From Zingiber officinale (Eukaryota; Streptophyta; Magnoliopsida; Zingiberales; Zingiberaceae), in the NCBI RefSeq assembly GCF_018446385.1, contig NC_056000.1, positions 77,944,688 to 78,008,687 of the forward strand: a stretch of DNA of 64,000 nt, written 5' to 3'. Both the position numbers and the translations under genes were made by a program. Position 1 is the stretch's first letter. Each line of letters starts with the position of its first letter. A model generated the notes under the pieces. That model worked only from the letters and a program-made list of their open reading frames with translations, ran no database searches and was not told the DNA's origin. Positions 24,257 through 34,784 of the stretch are shown piece after piece.

Positions 24257-25617
24257 TGGCTTAGGGTTTGACCCAAATCGTTGAGCTCCGCCTCAATTTT
24301 GGGGCTTGATTGGACCTTGTTCATTAAAGCCCGGCCCAACAAACATTCCGGACTCAAATTTATATGTAAAACCCGAATCCGCTAACCCAAAATCCTCAAT
24401 CCATTGACAAACACTACGCATAAATCCAAATTAAATAAGTGGGAGCCACTCAAATAGATTTGGTCCTTATCCCTATCCTTTGAAGAAGATCTCGGTGCCA
24501 GCGGTAGAACGGCGGCTCAATTTCTCATGTATGATGGACTTTCAAATAAACAATTGATCTAAAATACTGGATTGATGGACAGCTCCTATGAGTAGGATGG
24601 TCAATAGAAAATTTCTATACAATTAAATTGACGATCGACCAAATTAATCCTATAAGTTGGATGACAATTAAAAAATACAAAAGAAGAGCCCATTAAATAA
24701 GCTTGACGTATTTAAATATTAAAGTAGTTGAATAAATTCTGAAATTTTATCTTTCGAAGTCATCTGGTATTGTAATTAAAATTATATTATAAAATTAATT
24801 TTTTTATTTATACAGTTTTAAAGTTATTATATAATGTAATATAATTTAGATTATAAAAATTAACAAATGTAATCTGATTATATTATGAAATCATCGTTTA
24901 ACTAAAATTTAAATGTCAAATATATTCTTAATTTATTTTTGATATCAATCGATCATCGACGATCCCTTTCGTCGCTACTGCCACTGGTCGTCGGTTGGTC
25001 GCCGTTGGTCATCACGTCGTTGGTTGTTGGTCGTCGATCGAATGTTGTCACTGGTTGTCGGCTGGTCACCATCGACCTCCTCCGGGCACCGCCATCGACC
25101 ACGACCGTCGACCACCGCCTTCAGTAGAGGTACAGCGCTAGTGACGACTTTCGATAGAGGTCGCAGGATATTTTTATCATTTTATAATAATACAAACTAT
25201 ATCACTTATAAAAAATATTAAACATAAAATAAAAGAATATGATCATTTGTAATAAAAAAAATTACATATATTATATTACCAAATATAACAATATAATCGA
25301 GATTATATTATATGATATTATAAAATTTATTACTTAATTGTATTATCCTAACTAAACGTAGTCATAAAGTTTACATTAAAAAATAATTGCATCCGTTAAA
25401 TATTTCCATTTTAAAAATGCAAAATGTTAAAAAATGCTTTTTAAAAAAAGAAAATTGCTATAAAACATTGTCAACGTGCCTAAAGAGTCAAGGTGACAAG
25501 TTTGACGGCGTCAATCAAAGTCAAAATACACGTTCATACGGCTACTTGGTCTGCGATGGGGAAGAATCCAACGCGGTTGGCGGCTCCTGCAATCGATGGT
25601 TCCCGGATCGAGCGCGT
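24257..25617. other. Intergenic region between FES1A and the RING gene, with an AT/GC/AT repeat-like block
   Basis: No gene is seen. A GC-rich GTCG/GTTGGTCG-rich core (about 24940-25160) is flanked by AT-rich arms that share TTGGTAATATAAT-like and GTTTAGTTA/TAACTAAA-like words in opposite orientation (about 24760-24910 and 25230-25370). This resembles a degraded non-autonomous DNA element, but I cannot define clean terminal repeats or a target duplication. Confidence 0.3.
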
Positions 25618-25624
25618 TATAAAA
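25618..25624 (+). promoter_or_regulatory. TATA box of the RING-H2 gene
   Basis: TATAAAA in GTTATAAAAGTATAAA, about 310 bp before the start codon. A transcription start near 25650 leaves a 5' UTR of about 280 bp. Confidence 0.5.
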
Positions 25625-25674
25625 GTATAAATTTCTTTCTGCAAATCGCCGAATCAAGTTGGTTCTTGTCCTCC

Positions 25675-25712
25675 GCAGCCGCAGCCGCAGCCGCAGCCGC
25701 TGCCGCACTGAT
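25675..25712. repeat. (GCAGCC)n hexanucleotide run in the probable 5' UTR
   Basis: About five to six GCAGCC units with one imperfect copy, lying between the TATA box and the start codon of the RING gene. Confidence 0.8.
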
Positions 25713-25930
25713 CTGCAAATCACCGATTCGGGCGTCGAAGATTCAGATCGCGAATCGGTCAGGAACTTGGTGGATATTGTTCTGGAATTTGAAAGTTTGG
25801 ATTTTGAGTTGGTAGATCGTGTGCTTCGTTGAATCAAGGAGGGATTTGTCTGAAAGATCAAATTTTTAGGGTTTTGGGTTCCGAATTTGGACGAAAAATC
25901 CGAGTTTCTTTTTTCGCTGTTGCTTATTTG

Positions 25931-26959
25931 ATGTCTTCTTCCATGGCGACGCCATCTTCTTACTGGTGCTACCGCTGTAGTCGTCTGGTCCTGTTGCAGC
26001 CGCAGGATGCCATCGTCTGCCCCAACTGCGACGGCGGTTTCCTCGAGCAGATCGACTCGCCGCCTAACCGATTTCACTCTCGCGCAGAAAGCCGACAACG
26101 CCGCCGCCGCCGCCACGCCACTGCATCATCGCCTGATTCTCACGAAGGCGGCGACGTTGGAGCCCTCGAGGCCGATCGCTCTCATGAGCCTTCAGATCTC
26201 CGCCGCCACCGCCATCGCCACCGAAGAACCTCCGCCAGCGGCCGTTCGCCCTTTAATCCGGTGATCCTCCTCCGCAACCCGTCTCGCGGCGGCACCAGCT
26301 TCGAGCTGTACCACGACGACGGCACCGGGTCCGGTCTCCGTCCGTTGCCGGAAACTATTTCGGACCGCCTGATGCGCTCCGGCTTCGACCGTCTGCTCGA
26401 CCATATCGGACAGATCGACCTCGCCGGACTCGGCCTTGCGAGGGGATGCGACAATCCCCCGGCATCGAAGGCCGCCATTGAGTCGATGCCCACCGTGGAT
26501 ATCGTCGCCGAACACCTCGCCAACGAGTGTCATTGTGCCATCTGCATGGATCCCTTCGAGCTCGAGACGAAGGCCCGGGAGATGCCCTGCAAACACATCT
26601 ACCATCAAGATTGCATCTTGCCATGGCTATCACTCCACAACTCCTGCCCTGTCTGTCGCCATGAGATGCAAGCGGCAAAAGACGATGAGCCGGCAGCCAC
26701 CGCCGAGAGCGAGGAGGAGGAGACGGTGGGGCTGACGATATGGAGGCTACCCGGCGGCGGGTTCGCCGTGGGGAGGTTCTCAGGGGGGAGGCGAGCCGCA
26801 GAGCAGCAGCTTCCCGCAGCATCCTCAGAGATGGACGGGGCATTCAACAACAGGGGAGCATCCATGAGCGAACCACGGCCTGCAACGCCGCAGAGAGGCA
26901 GAAGAATTCGCCGGGCAGTTTACACTTTCTTCTCATACTTTGGGCTCTCATGCAATTAA
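25931..26959 (+). CDS. Zinc-ribbon / RING-H2 / DUF1117 E3 ubiquitin ligase, RDUF type
   Basis: A single exon of 342 residues. An N-terminal zinc ribbon (YWCYRC at 13-16, CPNC at 30-33) is followed by an Arg/His-rich low-complexity region, then a RING-H2 finger with ligands C202, C205, C220, H222, H225, C228, C239 and C242, and a C-terminal DUF1117-like part with LTIWRLPGGGFAVGRFSGG. This order is that of plant RDUF1/RDUF2 (At3g46620, At5g59550), cytosolic or nuclear E3 ligases linked to ABA and drought responses. The frame stays open upstream, but the first ATG is at 25931; a second at 25943 is also possible and has the better ATGG context. The gene is GC-rich, and opposite-strand open frames over it are shadows. 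Confidence 0.92.
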   Translation: MSSSMATPSSYWCYRCSRLVLLQPQDAIVCPNCDGGFLEQIDSPPNRFHSRAESRQRRRRRHATASSPDSHEGGDVGALEADRSHEPSDLRRHRHRHRRTSASGRSPFNPVILLRNPSRGGTSFELYHDDGTGSGLRPLPETISDRLMRSGFDRLLDHIGQIDLAGLGLARGCDNPPASKAAIESMPTVDIVAEHLANECHCAICMDPFELETKAREMPCKHIYHQDCILPWLSLHNSCPVCRHEMQAAKDDEPAATAESEEEETVGLTIWRLPGGGFAVGRFSGGRRAAEQQLPAASSEMDGAFNNRGASMSEPRPATPQRGRRIRRAVYTFFSYFGLSCN

Positions 26960-27609
26960 TTGATTGCAGTGTTTTTTAGTGTCACGTTAGTTTAAAAATT
27001 TTATATATCTTATTGTTTTCTTTGTTTCTCATAATTATGAGTGTGTCTAGGTTTAGCAGTAATAGAATAGAGGTCATTGTTCATCACCATGTAAAACATA
27101 AGATCAAACAAAAGAACAGACTCTCATCTCAATTCTAAAACAAATGCAAGTTTGCTCATCAGCACGGGCAATGGAGGTTCCACTGCACAAAGAGTACATA
27201 TAAAGGTATACAATGGTCAGGAACAACCAAGATCATGGCAAAATTTATTTGGAAACCTCCATTTTTCTGTTGATTTCTAAAACAATGAAGCATGAGCAAA
27301 CCATCCTATTACATACTAAGCATCTTCTGCGTGTAGAAAAAAGTAGATGTAAGAACTCTCCATCTTCCTGTAGTTATCAACAGCAACACTGTTTGATGCC
27401 TTCTTTGTCAGCAAAGATTTGTCTCTGGTATCCATTGATTGCATCGACTCTAGCCATGAAAATAACAATAATCTACATGTTGGTTAAAGAAATAAAGGAG
27501 CAGCATAATCTTTGTTGCAATGAATTACCTCATCAGGATTTAGTTGAAATGAATCAGGAAGAAAGTCGCCTTCCTCAGCTCAACTTGATAGAAATCTCAA
27601 AAAATGATG
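26960..27609. other. Convergent 3' regions of the RING and GRAS genes
   Basis: AT-rich, with no additional gene. Both neighbouring transcripts end here, so their 3' UTRs may come close or overlap. Confidence 0.6.
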
Positions 27610-29853
27610 CTATGTTCCCTTAGGCTTCCATGCCGATATCGCATAAATGATCCTTCCCTTCCATCCCTGTATCAGCCATCCATTGTCTTCATCGATGACA
27701 AAGTCCTTGTGATAGCTGCCTTTCACTTTGTCCTTTGCTTTCTTCATTATGTCTGGGTCCAGAGGGCGCTGCTCGAACCCGGCCCGGATATTCCTGACCT
27801 GCCACTGCTTGTAAGTCTCCGGTCTCTCAACTCTTTCTGAGCCTTCACATGCTATAACATTAAGAGCCTCGCGACCAAAGAGATCCCTCTCGATCAATGA
27901 CCTCTGGTCGTCATCTCGTGGCACGTTAGCTTCAAGCATGTCAAACAAAGCGGAGTAATGGAACAATGCCTCACGGAATCTAGTCACAAAGAATGGGGCA
28001 CTGTAGGATCCGTTCACTACTCCATGAATGAAAACATCAGGGTTCATCTTCCGTATTGTGTTGAGAACCCTATTCCTCGGGCTGTCTACAACTACAGTCT
28101 CATCGATGAGATTCCTGAAGCGGTACAGACAATTGACTGCTACCACCTCATCTTCAGCAATGTGTAGATCCTCTGCTCGAATGGCTTCCCATCTAGAAGC
28201 AATGGCCTGATACTCGAAAGGAACATTAAAACTTTTCGCATAATCTGCCAGCCTCCTACCCGTCTCTTCAATTCGCTCTGTGGGTCGAAAACCTGGCTGG
28301 GGCACATCAATACCTGTGATCCGCAGTTTAGGTGGGCCACCTTCCCTAGCTGATAGACGTTGGATAAGACATGGCCACTGAAACCCGAAATAGATGCCAA
28401 AATCAATGATGTGCACCTTGGAGGCCTTTTGTGCCAGATTGAGTATTGTCTGGTTGGAGAAAAAGTGTGAGATTCTCTTGAAGGGACAAGCTGCAAGATA
28501 CAAATGATAAGCCTTCAACACATCAGTTGCGGTCGCCCTTTTAGCAACTAGAGCCTTGTAAATCTGACTTCCAGTGCCTGCCAGACGAGCTTCAAGACCG
28601 TCTGCAAAAAACTGTGCCAGCCTTTGTGATCCATCCCCAGTTGGAGAAGAATGCTGTCTGATTTGCTTCAATAATTCATAAGCAGTTCGTCGGTCATCAG
28701 CTGCCACTGCTTGAGCGCAGAGAATCAGAAGAGTTCTGAGATCCACTACCTCTTTCTTGGTATGTTTCTTTCCTCGCGACTTGCCACCGGTTGAAGCCTT
28801 TGTCAAACCATTCTGGGTATTTCTACTTGCTTCATTCTGCATTGCCTCACGCAAATCAGACATCTTCTTAGAGCACTTATCACCGCAGCCTAGCAATATC
28901 ATATCAAAGATTTCTGATCTAACCTCCCCTTCATAGAAAACAGCCGATTGCTTACTGCTCCTGCCCTCTACCAAATCCAACTCCTCTCTGTTTGTACTCT
29001 TACGAACTCTAGAACTATTGGTCAAAGGGTCTTTCTCCTCTGCTTCTTCCTTGAGGTCAAACAGCCTTCCATCTCTCGCTGACATTCGAGATGCTGAGCC
29101 ACCATTAGACTGTAAGCTGATCCCCAACTTATCATTGCTAGGGAGAAACTTTTGTGCTTCTTCAACTCCTCTCTTGAAATGCCAAGCAGGAGTGCTTTGA
29201 AAAAACAAACTAGGAGATAAAGCAACATGATTAAAGCGCTCCTCAAAACTAATTGACATGTTAGAAGAGCTCGATGGAGTCCGAGGAGAATAATCAACAG
29301 ATCCCCGATGAGAACTAGACTGTTGGTAATCTGAGGAGTCACTTACAGAGCTACTGTCCACAATCCCACTGCTGCTACCACTGTAGAAATTCTTGAACCG
29401 ATCATTGCTTCTGCCATTGGCGCTGGAAGGAATGTGGTCAATGTCAAGCGACAGTTGATAAGGAGCCGGCGGGTACTTCTGGCCAAGTATATCATAGAAG
29501 GGCTTCTCTGCAGCTCGAATGGCTGACTCTTCCTTGTGTGAGCTAACTTTTTCATCTATATCCTCCTCCATTAGCATCCGGCTGATGTAGTTAAGCGCCA
29601 TATCAGAGTAGAAGATGTCACCATCCTCTGTGCTTTCACACTCAGAGCTTACACAAACATTAGACGTGGGATTGCTAATTTGGATGATCCCAGAGGAGAA
29701 TTGCGGAATACCAACATAATTACTATGATTCATAGTAGTTTGGGATTCTCCTAACTCTAGAGCTCGGAAAATATTTTGATCCGAATAAGAATCATCGTAG
29801 CACAATCCGCTCATCATGCCAGACAGCTCACGGAGTCCAGAATCCATAACCAT
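27610..29853 (-). CDS. GRAS-family transcription factor, LISCL (SCL9/14/33-like) subfamily
   Basis: One uninterrupted reading frame of 747 residues, normal for LISCL proteins. A long variable N-terminal half rich in Ser/Asp/Glu contains DMALNYISRMLMEEDIDEK and EKPFYDILGQKYPPAP, typical of the subfamily. The GRAS domain runs from about residue 365 to the end: leucine heptad I (VVDLRTLLILCAQAVAADD), the VHIID block as VHIIDFGIYFGFQWP near 479, RITGIDVPQPGFRP with ERIEETGRRLADYA, a PFYRE-region equivalent (VPRDDDQRSLIERDLFGREA), and a C-terminal SAW block ending ISAWKPKGT. It acts in the nucleus; related SCL14 partners TGA factors in detoxification responses, but which LISCL member this is cannot be told. 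The start at 29853 (MVMDSG) was chosen; ATG at 29847 is an alternative. Confidence 0.95.
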   Translation of the reverse strand: MVMDSGLRELSGMMSGLCYDDSYSDQNIFRALELGESQTTMNHSNYVGIPQFSSGIIQISNPTSNVCVSSECESTEDGDIFYSDMALNYISRMLMEEDIDEKVSSHKEESAIRAAEKPFYDILGQKYPPAPYQLSLDIDHIPSSANGRSNDRFKNFYSGSSSGIVDSSSVSDSSDYQQSSSHRGSVDYSPRTPSSSSNMSISFEERFNHVALSPSLFFQSTPAWHFKRGVEEAQKFLPSNDKLGISLQSNGGSASRMSARDGRLFDLKEEAEEKDPLTNSSRVRKSTNREELDLVEGRSSKQSAVFYEGEVRSEIFDMILLGCGDKCSKKMSDLREAMQNEASRNTQNGLTKASTGGKSRGKKHTKKEVVDLRTLLILCAQAVAADDRRTAYELLKQIRQHSSPTGDGSQRLAQFFADGLEARLAGTGSQIYKALVAKRATATDVLKAYHLYLAACPFKRISHFFSNQTILNLAQKASKVHIIDFGIYFGFQWPCLIQRLSAREGGPPKLRITGIDVPQPGFRPTERIEETGRRLADYAKSFNVPFEYQAIASRWEAIRAEDLHIAEDEVVAVNCLYRFRNLIDETVVVDSPRNRVLNTIRKMNPDVFIHGVVNGSYSAPFFVTRFREALFHYSALFDMLEANVPRDDDQRSLIERDLFGREALNVIACEGSERVERPETYKQWQVRNIRAGFEQRPLDPDIMKKAKDKVKGSYHKDFVIDEDNGWLIQGWKGRIIYAISAWKPKGT

Positions 29854-29865
29854 TGAATCAGAGTT

Positions 29866-30306
29866 CTGCTACACTTCAACCTTTCACCGAATTAACAGCT
29901 ATCACAGTTCAAACACGAAGATAACCTAATATTAGTCCACCTCGGCACTTTTCTAATCAGATCTTCGACATTGATAACGAACTGACCAAAGGAAAGAAAG
30001 AATAAAACGAAATCAGAACACGAACATTAAAAGTCTAACCTTTGCGTTTACACAAACAAAACAAAACAAAATGAGCCGGAAAGAACAATTCAGACTAAAC
30101 TGCACAAAACAAAAACCTACACATGCTTGAATCGATGTATTCCAGCACCAAAAATTCCAAGAAAGGTCGAAAGGAGGCAACTTTTTCTCGATCAAACAAA
30201 GAAAACAAAAAAGTATGTGAACGAATCGAACAGACAGATCGACAACCGCAATGAAATCAATCTAGAAAGGAAATCAGCCGAGGAACAGGAAGGGGCGAAA
30301 GCTGAC
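29866..30306 (-). other. Probable 5' UTR intron of the GRAS gene
   Basis: On the minus strand a donor GATAAG|GTCAGC at 30306 and an acceptor TGTAGCAG at 29866 bracket a T-rich 441-bp segment ending 12 bp before the start codon. A 5' UTR intron just before a single-exon GRAS frame is common. Transcript data would be decisive. Confidence 0.5.
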
Positions 30307-30612
30307 CTTATCGAAACCCTAGTAGCGATGGCGGGAGAACCAGCAACCCCGAGCCCCAGCGCAAAAGGCGAAGCGGAAGGAGATGGAAAGCGAGGCGGTG
30401 GTCATGAGAAAGAGTGGAGTGTGGACTCCCGATTGCGGCTTTTGGTCCACCTTCCTCCTCTTGTCGCCTGCGGTATAATTTATTACTTCCCTCCCTTAAA
30501 GGCAACTCTTTCCCGTCGAGGTAAATAAAATTATTTTTCAGAAAAATAAATTTTAAAAAAATATTATTAAATAATTCAATTAAAAACTCAAATTCCCGAG
30601 GCATCTTCTCGG

Positions 30613-30705
30613 GACGTGGATCTGGCTACGTGGTCGCATCCCGACCGTCGGTCTCTGGAGCTTCTAGTTCGGGAGCCGGCAAGCGAGGCGGAGATATCAC
30701 GTGGC
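30613..30705 (-). promoter_or_regulatory. ACGT-core (G-box/ABRE-like) cluster upstream of the GRAS gene
   Basis: Three ACGTGG cores occur within 93 bp: GACGTGG at 30613, TACGTGG at 30627 and CACGTGGC at 30698. They are about 300-400 bp upstream of the proposed 5' UTR splice donor. bZIP or bHLH factors bind such cores; their relevance here is inferred. Confidence 0.3.
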
Positions 30706-31570
30706 GGATCGATTGCAGGACGCGGCGGCCGAGAACACGCGGCGTGGCGTGGGGGATGACGAGTTCCGGCTGCTCGGATCCGATGCAGCGGCGGGGGTAC
30801 GGACAAACCGAGAGACGGTGCGACCGCTGTCCGATGCGCGACGCGTGGCGGGGCTAGACGATGGTCCGGTCAAGCCACGCGGGTCGCGTCAAGTAATCGG
30901 ACGGGTCTTCTATCGACCGACAGTATATTTTGTATATTTCAAAAAAAAAGTCCAAAAATAAAGAAAAAGGACAATTTCTCATTATAAATCGCTTGGTGCG
31001 TTGCATCTGATCGCAATACTTTCTAAAAATAAATAAGAATATGGGCAATAAGTTAAATGGAGTAGTACACTCGTGATTGGGCAATGCGTGAGGTTGAGTA
31101 AGTGGGGGTCACCCGCCCCGCTCCACGTCACCTCGTTCACGTTGCGGTCAAATTGCACAGTCGCCCCGCCTCGTCGCTCATCATTAATTAATCCATCAGA
31201 CTCCGCACGCATCTTAAGAGAAATGTACGGATCAAAAATATTCCAATACCCCTTTTTATTATAAAATTATATACGAAATGATTCCACATGTTTGCCATGT
31301 TAGCTAGTCTTGGTTGATAAGGACATGTGTTGGTATCTTTTAGGTGTGCATATCAATCACTTTGTGAAGAATTATCACTTTTAATCACTTAATAAAAAAA
31401 TATTTTTAATTTTTTTTAATAAGCCTCTGGGCATGTAAAAAATAAGAAAACTAAGTATCCCTTTGTAAAATTTGTTGAAAATAAATAAGCTATTATCGAA
31501 AATTTACGAAATATTAATTAAATTTTAATTATACTAAATTAAATTTAATTTACAGTCGAAATGAACAGAT
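30706..31570. other. Intergenic region, GC-rich then AT-rich
   Basis: GC-rich to about 30910, AT-rich after. No gene or recognisable repeat is seen; short open frames here lack recognisable domains. Confidence 0.5.
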
Positions 31571-31659
31571 AATCTTAAAATGTTAGTAGGGATTGGTTTC
31601 TGTTATGTGTCGAAGAGTAGACTGAGTCACCGAGCGAGCTGATTAGCCGAATAGCAGGT

Positions 31660-31910
31660 CTATATTGCCGAGCGAGTAGGTCAGTTGAGCTGTAGGTCTA
31701 CGTTGTAGAGCGACAGGTCTAAGTTGCAGAGCGACAGAGCGCATAAATTTGTGTTGCAGAGCGACAGGTCTGCGTTATAAAATGACAGGTCTGTGTTGCA
31801 GAGCGACAGAGCGGGCAGATTTATGTTGCAGAGCGATAAGTCTGGCAGATCTGCATGCGGAGCGGCAAGTCTGACAGATCTGCATTGCAAAGTGACAGAT
31901 TGGCTGAGAA
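31660..31910. repeat. Short minisatellite, GTTGCAGAGCGACAG unit
   Basis: About nine imperfect copies of GTTGCAGAGCGACAGGTCT spaced 21-30 bp apart. Reading frames across it give repetitive LSLCNTDL-like peptides and are not genes. Confidence 0.75.
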
Positions 31911-32640
31911 GCAGGTTTAGGAGTAGACTGAGCGAGGTCGGTTGGGAGAGCAAACAGGCAGGTCAAGACGGTTCAGGCCGGGCAAATATACCGAGCTGAG
32001 AGGTTGACCTAGCAAGTGGTCGGTCGGGTTTTGAGCTGCACCGAGGTCTGCGACTGCGATTGACGTAGTTTCCTTAAAACAGATTCATCTACCTCCGGCT
32101 GTGCTTTGAGGCTTACTATGGTCGTGTGTTTCCCAGGATACAACGGTTGACCGTAATTCTCACCAAGCACTGGTGGTCACGGTGAACTGAGGGGCACCCG
32201 ATTTCTATCACGGACACTCTGCCAAACAGGAGTTGCACGACAGAGGAGAGAATGAAGGTGGAGAGCTTATGTTTGTGTTGCTGTGTGTATAGGAGCTCAG
32301 ATCAACGACATCGTTAATGGTCGATTAATGACTATTACTTGCCGAACAGTGAAACGACTACCGTTTCACTAATTATCACTCGACCGTTTTGATTCTGCAT
32401 TAATCTAGAATTTAATGCATTCGTTACACAGCAGCAAAATATTTACGTGACAAAATATTGATTATTCCACTTGGACAATTTTTACCCTGACCGATCCCGA
32501 CATTCAACGCGCACAAGTCGTGCCCGCACACAAGTCAACATGGTTCAGTGCAATCTAATCCAAGTCCTGGAATTGTACCCCCCCTACGTACCCACGCGTG
32601 AGACAGAGCCTCTCCGTATGCATTTGTTCACATTTTCAAT
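31911..32640. other. Unclassified, possibly LTR-derived spacer
   Basis: No gene is seen. The composition is mixed and resembles LTR sequence (repeated GGTCGGTCGGG-like words, no coding potential), but I find neither paired ends nor a primer site, so no element is called. Confidence 0.25.
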
Positions 32641-33050
32641 ACATGCGAATTAATATAAACTAACCAACATTCCATGAAACTCCCAATATGGAACTAAAAT
32701 CCTATTGACAATGAAATTTCTATCCTCTTTCACATTTTCTCAATTCGCACATATTCAACAAAATTTACTAATTCCGGAGATAACTAATTCGAAACTATAA
32801 AAAAAGTTCAGCTTTCACTTGGATAAATTTAGAAAAGGCATATGAGTCTTAACAAATGATCCAACATCATAAATAATTCAAACTCCATAAGTATTTAGAA
32901 AGGTCCAACATTAAATGCATGCTACATAGGTGACCGTGCTTGAGGACCTCTATGCCTACTCAACGGTGAAGTCAGGATTTGTAGCCCGTCAGGACTACAA
33001 ATATCCTCTAAGGGGTCATTGGGCTAAAGACCCTCTTTTTCTACTAGGTT
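32641..33050. other. Intergenic, nothing recognised
   Basis: Mainly AT-rich sequence without domains, repeats or clear signals. Confidence 0.5.
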
Positions 33051-33209
33051 GGATCCTCTGGACCGCTTTTACGGTCCAGAGAATGCTCCCTTTGCATGTA
33101 TTGGTGGGGATGTATAGTCCCCACTTGTAAAATAGGTGGGGACCATGCATCCCCACCAATGCATGGTAAGGAGCATCCTCTGGACCGTAAAAAGCGGTCC
33201 ACAGGATCT
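33051..33209. mobile_element. Foldback (MITE-like) element
   Basis: Two arms of about 75 bp are inverted copies of each other: the left arm starts GGATCCTCTGGACCGC and the right arm ends GCGGTCCACAGGATCT. Each arm contains its own short hairpin (GGACCGCTTTTACGGTCC on the left). The centre GTGGGGA-type sequences also pair, so nearly the whole 159 bp folds. CTCTTTTTCTAC on the left and CTCCTTTTTCTAC on the right are similar flanking words. No transposase is encoded, and the superfamily is uncertain. Confidence 0.7.
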
Positions 33210-33459
33210 CCTCTCCTTTTTCTACCTGGGAATTAAAAATCAATACAATCAATAGGTAAAATTAAAATAATTTTAAATTAAACTCTTCTATCTCCCTTAC
33301 TTGCATACAATAACCACTATAGGTATTTTTAAAACTAGCACCATAGTTTAATTACAGTAGTAAAACTAGCACTATAACAATGTTGGTTTTTAAAAACTAA
33401 CGTCACAACGGCGTTGGTTTCTAAAAGCCATAAATCAATACTACGATAGTGCTCAAGAC

Positions 33460-34784
33460 CACTGGCGGAGGCAGGGGGCGCGAGGGGGTGCGGAAGCACC
33501 CCTTGCTTTTGGAGAAAAAAAAAGAAATTAGTTATGATTAAAAAATTAAGGGCACAATTATAATTGTTTAAAACTATTGGACTTTTTCATAAAAGTGCCA
33601 TTAAAAACACCTTTTCCCCCTTTTCTTGTTTCTATCCTTTTTCTGCCACAGCTTTCGTTTTCTTTTTCAGCCGCCGAACCCTTTTTTTCCAAGCCAATCC
33701 TTTCTAGTTTCTTCTTTAAATCAAAAACCTTAATCGCATTAAGAGATCTCATTATTTCCCCCTCTCCAGTCTCCTCAAACCGTTGCCCTCATCTTTGCCG
33801 CCTCTTCACTTCGTCGACGCCTCACGCCAGTGACGCCACGACTGTTCACGATTAGCCTGTTCCGTCGACGTCGCTGCCAGCCTGCCACTATCGACGCCGC
33901 TGCCATTGTGCTCCGCTGGTGATTCTCCACAACAAGCAAAATCTCTTCAATTTTAGGTGAATCTTATTCCTTATTTCATCTAATTTCTAATTTCATGATT
34001 TATACTTGGTAGTACATTAATTGTTATGTTGATTGCATAAATTAATAATTTTGAGAAATTGACATAGGTTATGGAGAAATTTTTAAAACGAAGTATTGAG
34101 TCTTCTAAGAATTCTATGGAAGAAAATAGTAAGAAAAAATATTCTCGTGTTGAATTCAACTCGGATGATGTTGTTAGTGACCCAGGGCTACGCAAACCAA
34201 TTAATGAATTTGATATTTCTATTACAGATCAGATTCGAAGAGAATATTTGATTAGAGGACCTTGTCAACCATTTGGTCATGGTTATCTCCAAAGACAATT
34301 TGGTAAAGAGCATAGAAGTTTCCAAGTTGCTTGGTTTAAAAAATTTTCATAGTTAGAGTGCAGCATATCAAAAGATGTAGCTTTTTGTTTTTGGTGTTAT
34401 CTCTTTAAAAATTCTCATAGAGGATGTCGAGTTGAAGATGAGGCATTTACTAATTCAGGGATGACTAATTGGAGAAAAGCAATGGAAGTATTTAATACGC
34501 ATGTTGGTGGTGTAGCTAGTGCTCACAATGATGCGAGAACACAACTTGAGGCTTTTAAAAATCAACGACAAAGTGTGTCACATTTTCTACAAGCACAGGG
34601 GCGTGAAATGGAGGTTGCATATCACACTCGATTAACGACAATTTTAGATGTTACACGCTTTCTTTTGAAACAAGGTTTGTCTTTCCGTGGACATGACGAG
34701 TCATTGAATTCCTCAAATAAAGGTAACTTTCTTGAATTGATTGAGTGGTATACCCAAAAAAATGATGAGGTTGCCAAGACCATG
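33460..34784 (+). mobile_element. hAT-superfamily DNA transposon, 5' part only
   Basis: The left end reads CACTGGCGGAGGCAGGGGGC, similar to ends of plant hAT elements whose transposase resembles zinc finger MYM-type protein 1. After about 600 bp of noncoding leader, an AG acceptor precedes a coding region from 34071. It has RGPCQPFGHGYLQ, FKKFS and FCFWCYLFK (TTF-type zinc finger) and then the beginning of a DUF4371-like segment (FLELIEWYTQKNDEVAKT). One in-frame stop lies at 34350. The rest, including the hAT dimerisation region, is separated off by the Gypsy LTR that begins at 34785. Confidence 0.75.
34071..34784 (+). pseudogene. hAT transposase fragment (TTF-type zinc finger plus DUF4371 start)
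   Basis: About 238 codons in one frame, interrupted by a TAG at 34350-34352 and ending at the LTR insertion. The protein starts MEKFLKRSIESSKNSMEE. The basic N-terminus, PINEFDISITDQIRREYL and the Cys-rich FCFWCYLF segment match the N-terminal third of plant TTF/hAT transposases. It cannot make a working transposase. Confidence 0.75.

Noticed and set aside
25387-25815. 142-codon open frame upstream of the RING gene
   Set aside because: It spans the promoter, TATA box and hexanucleotide run of the RING gene and has no domain.
26182-26865. Several minus- and plus-strand open frames over the RING-H2 gene
   Set aside because: They are shadows of a GC-rich single-exon gene whose zinc ligands all lie in the chosen frame.
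33051-33209. microRNA precursor
   Set aside because: The pairing is too long and too perfect and covers the whole element, which fits a foldback transposon better. Small-RNA data would be needed.
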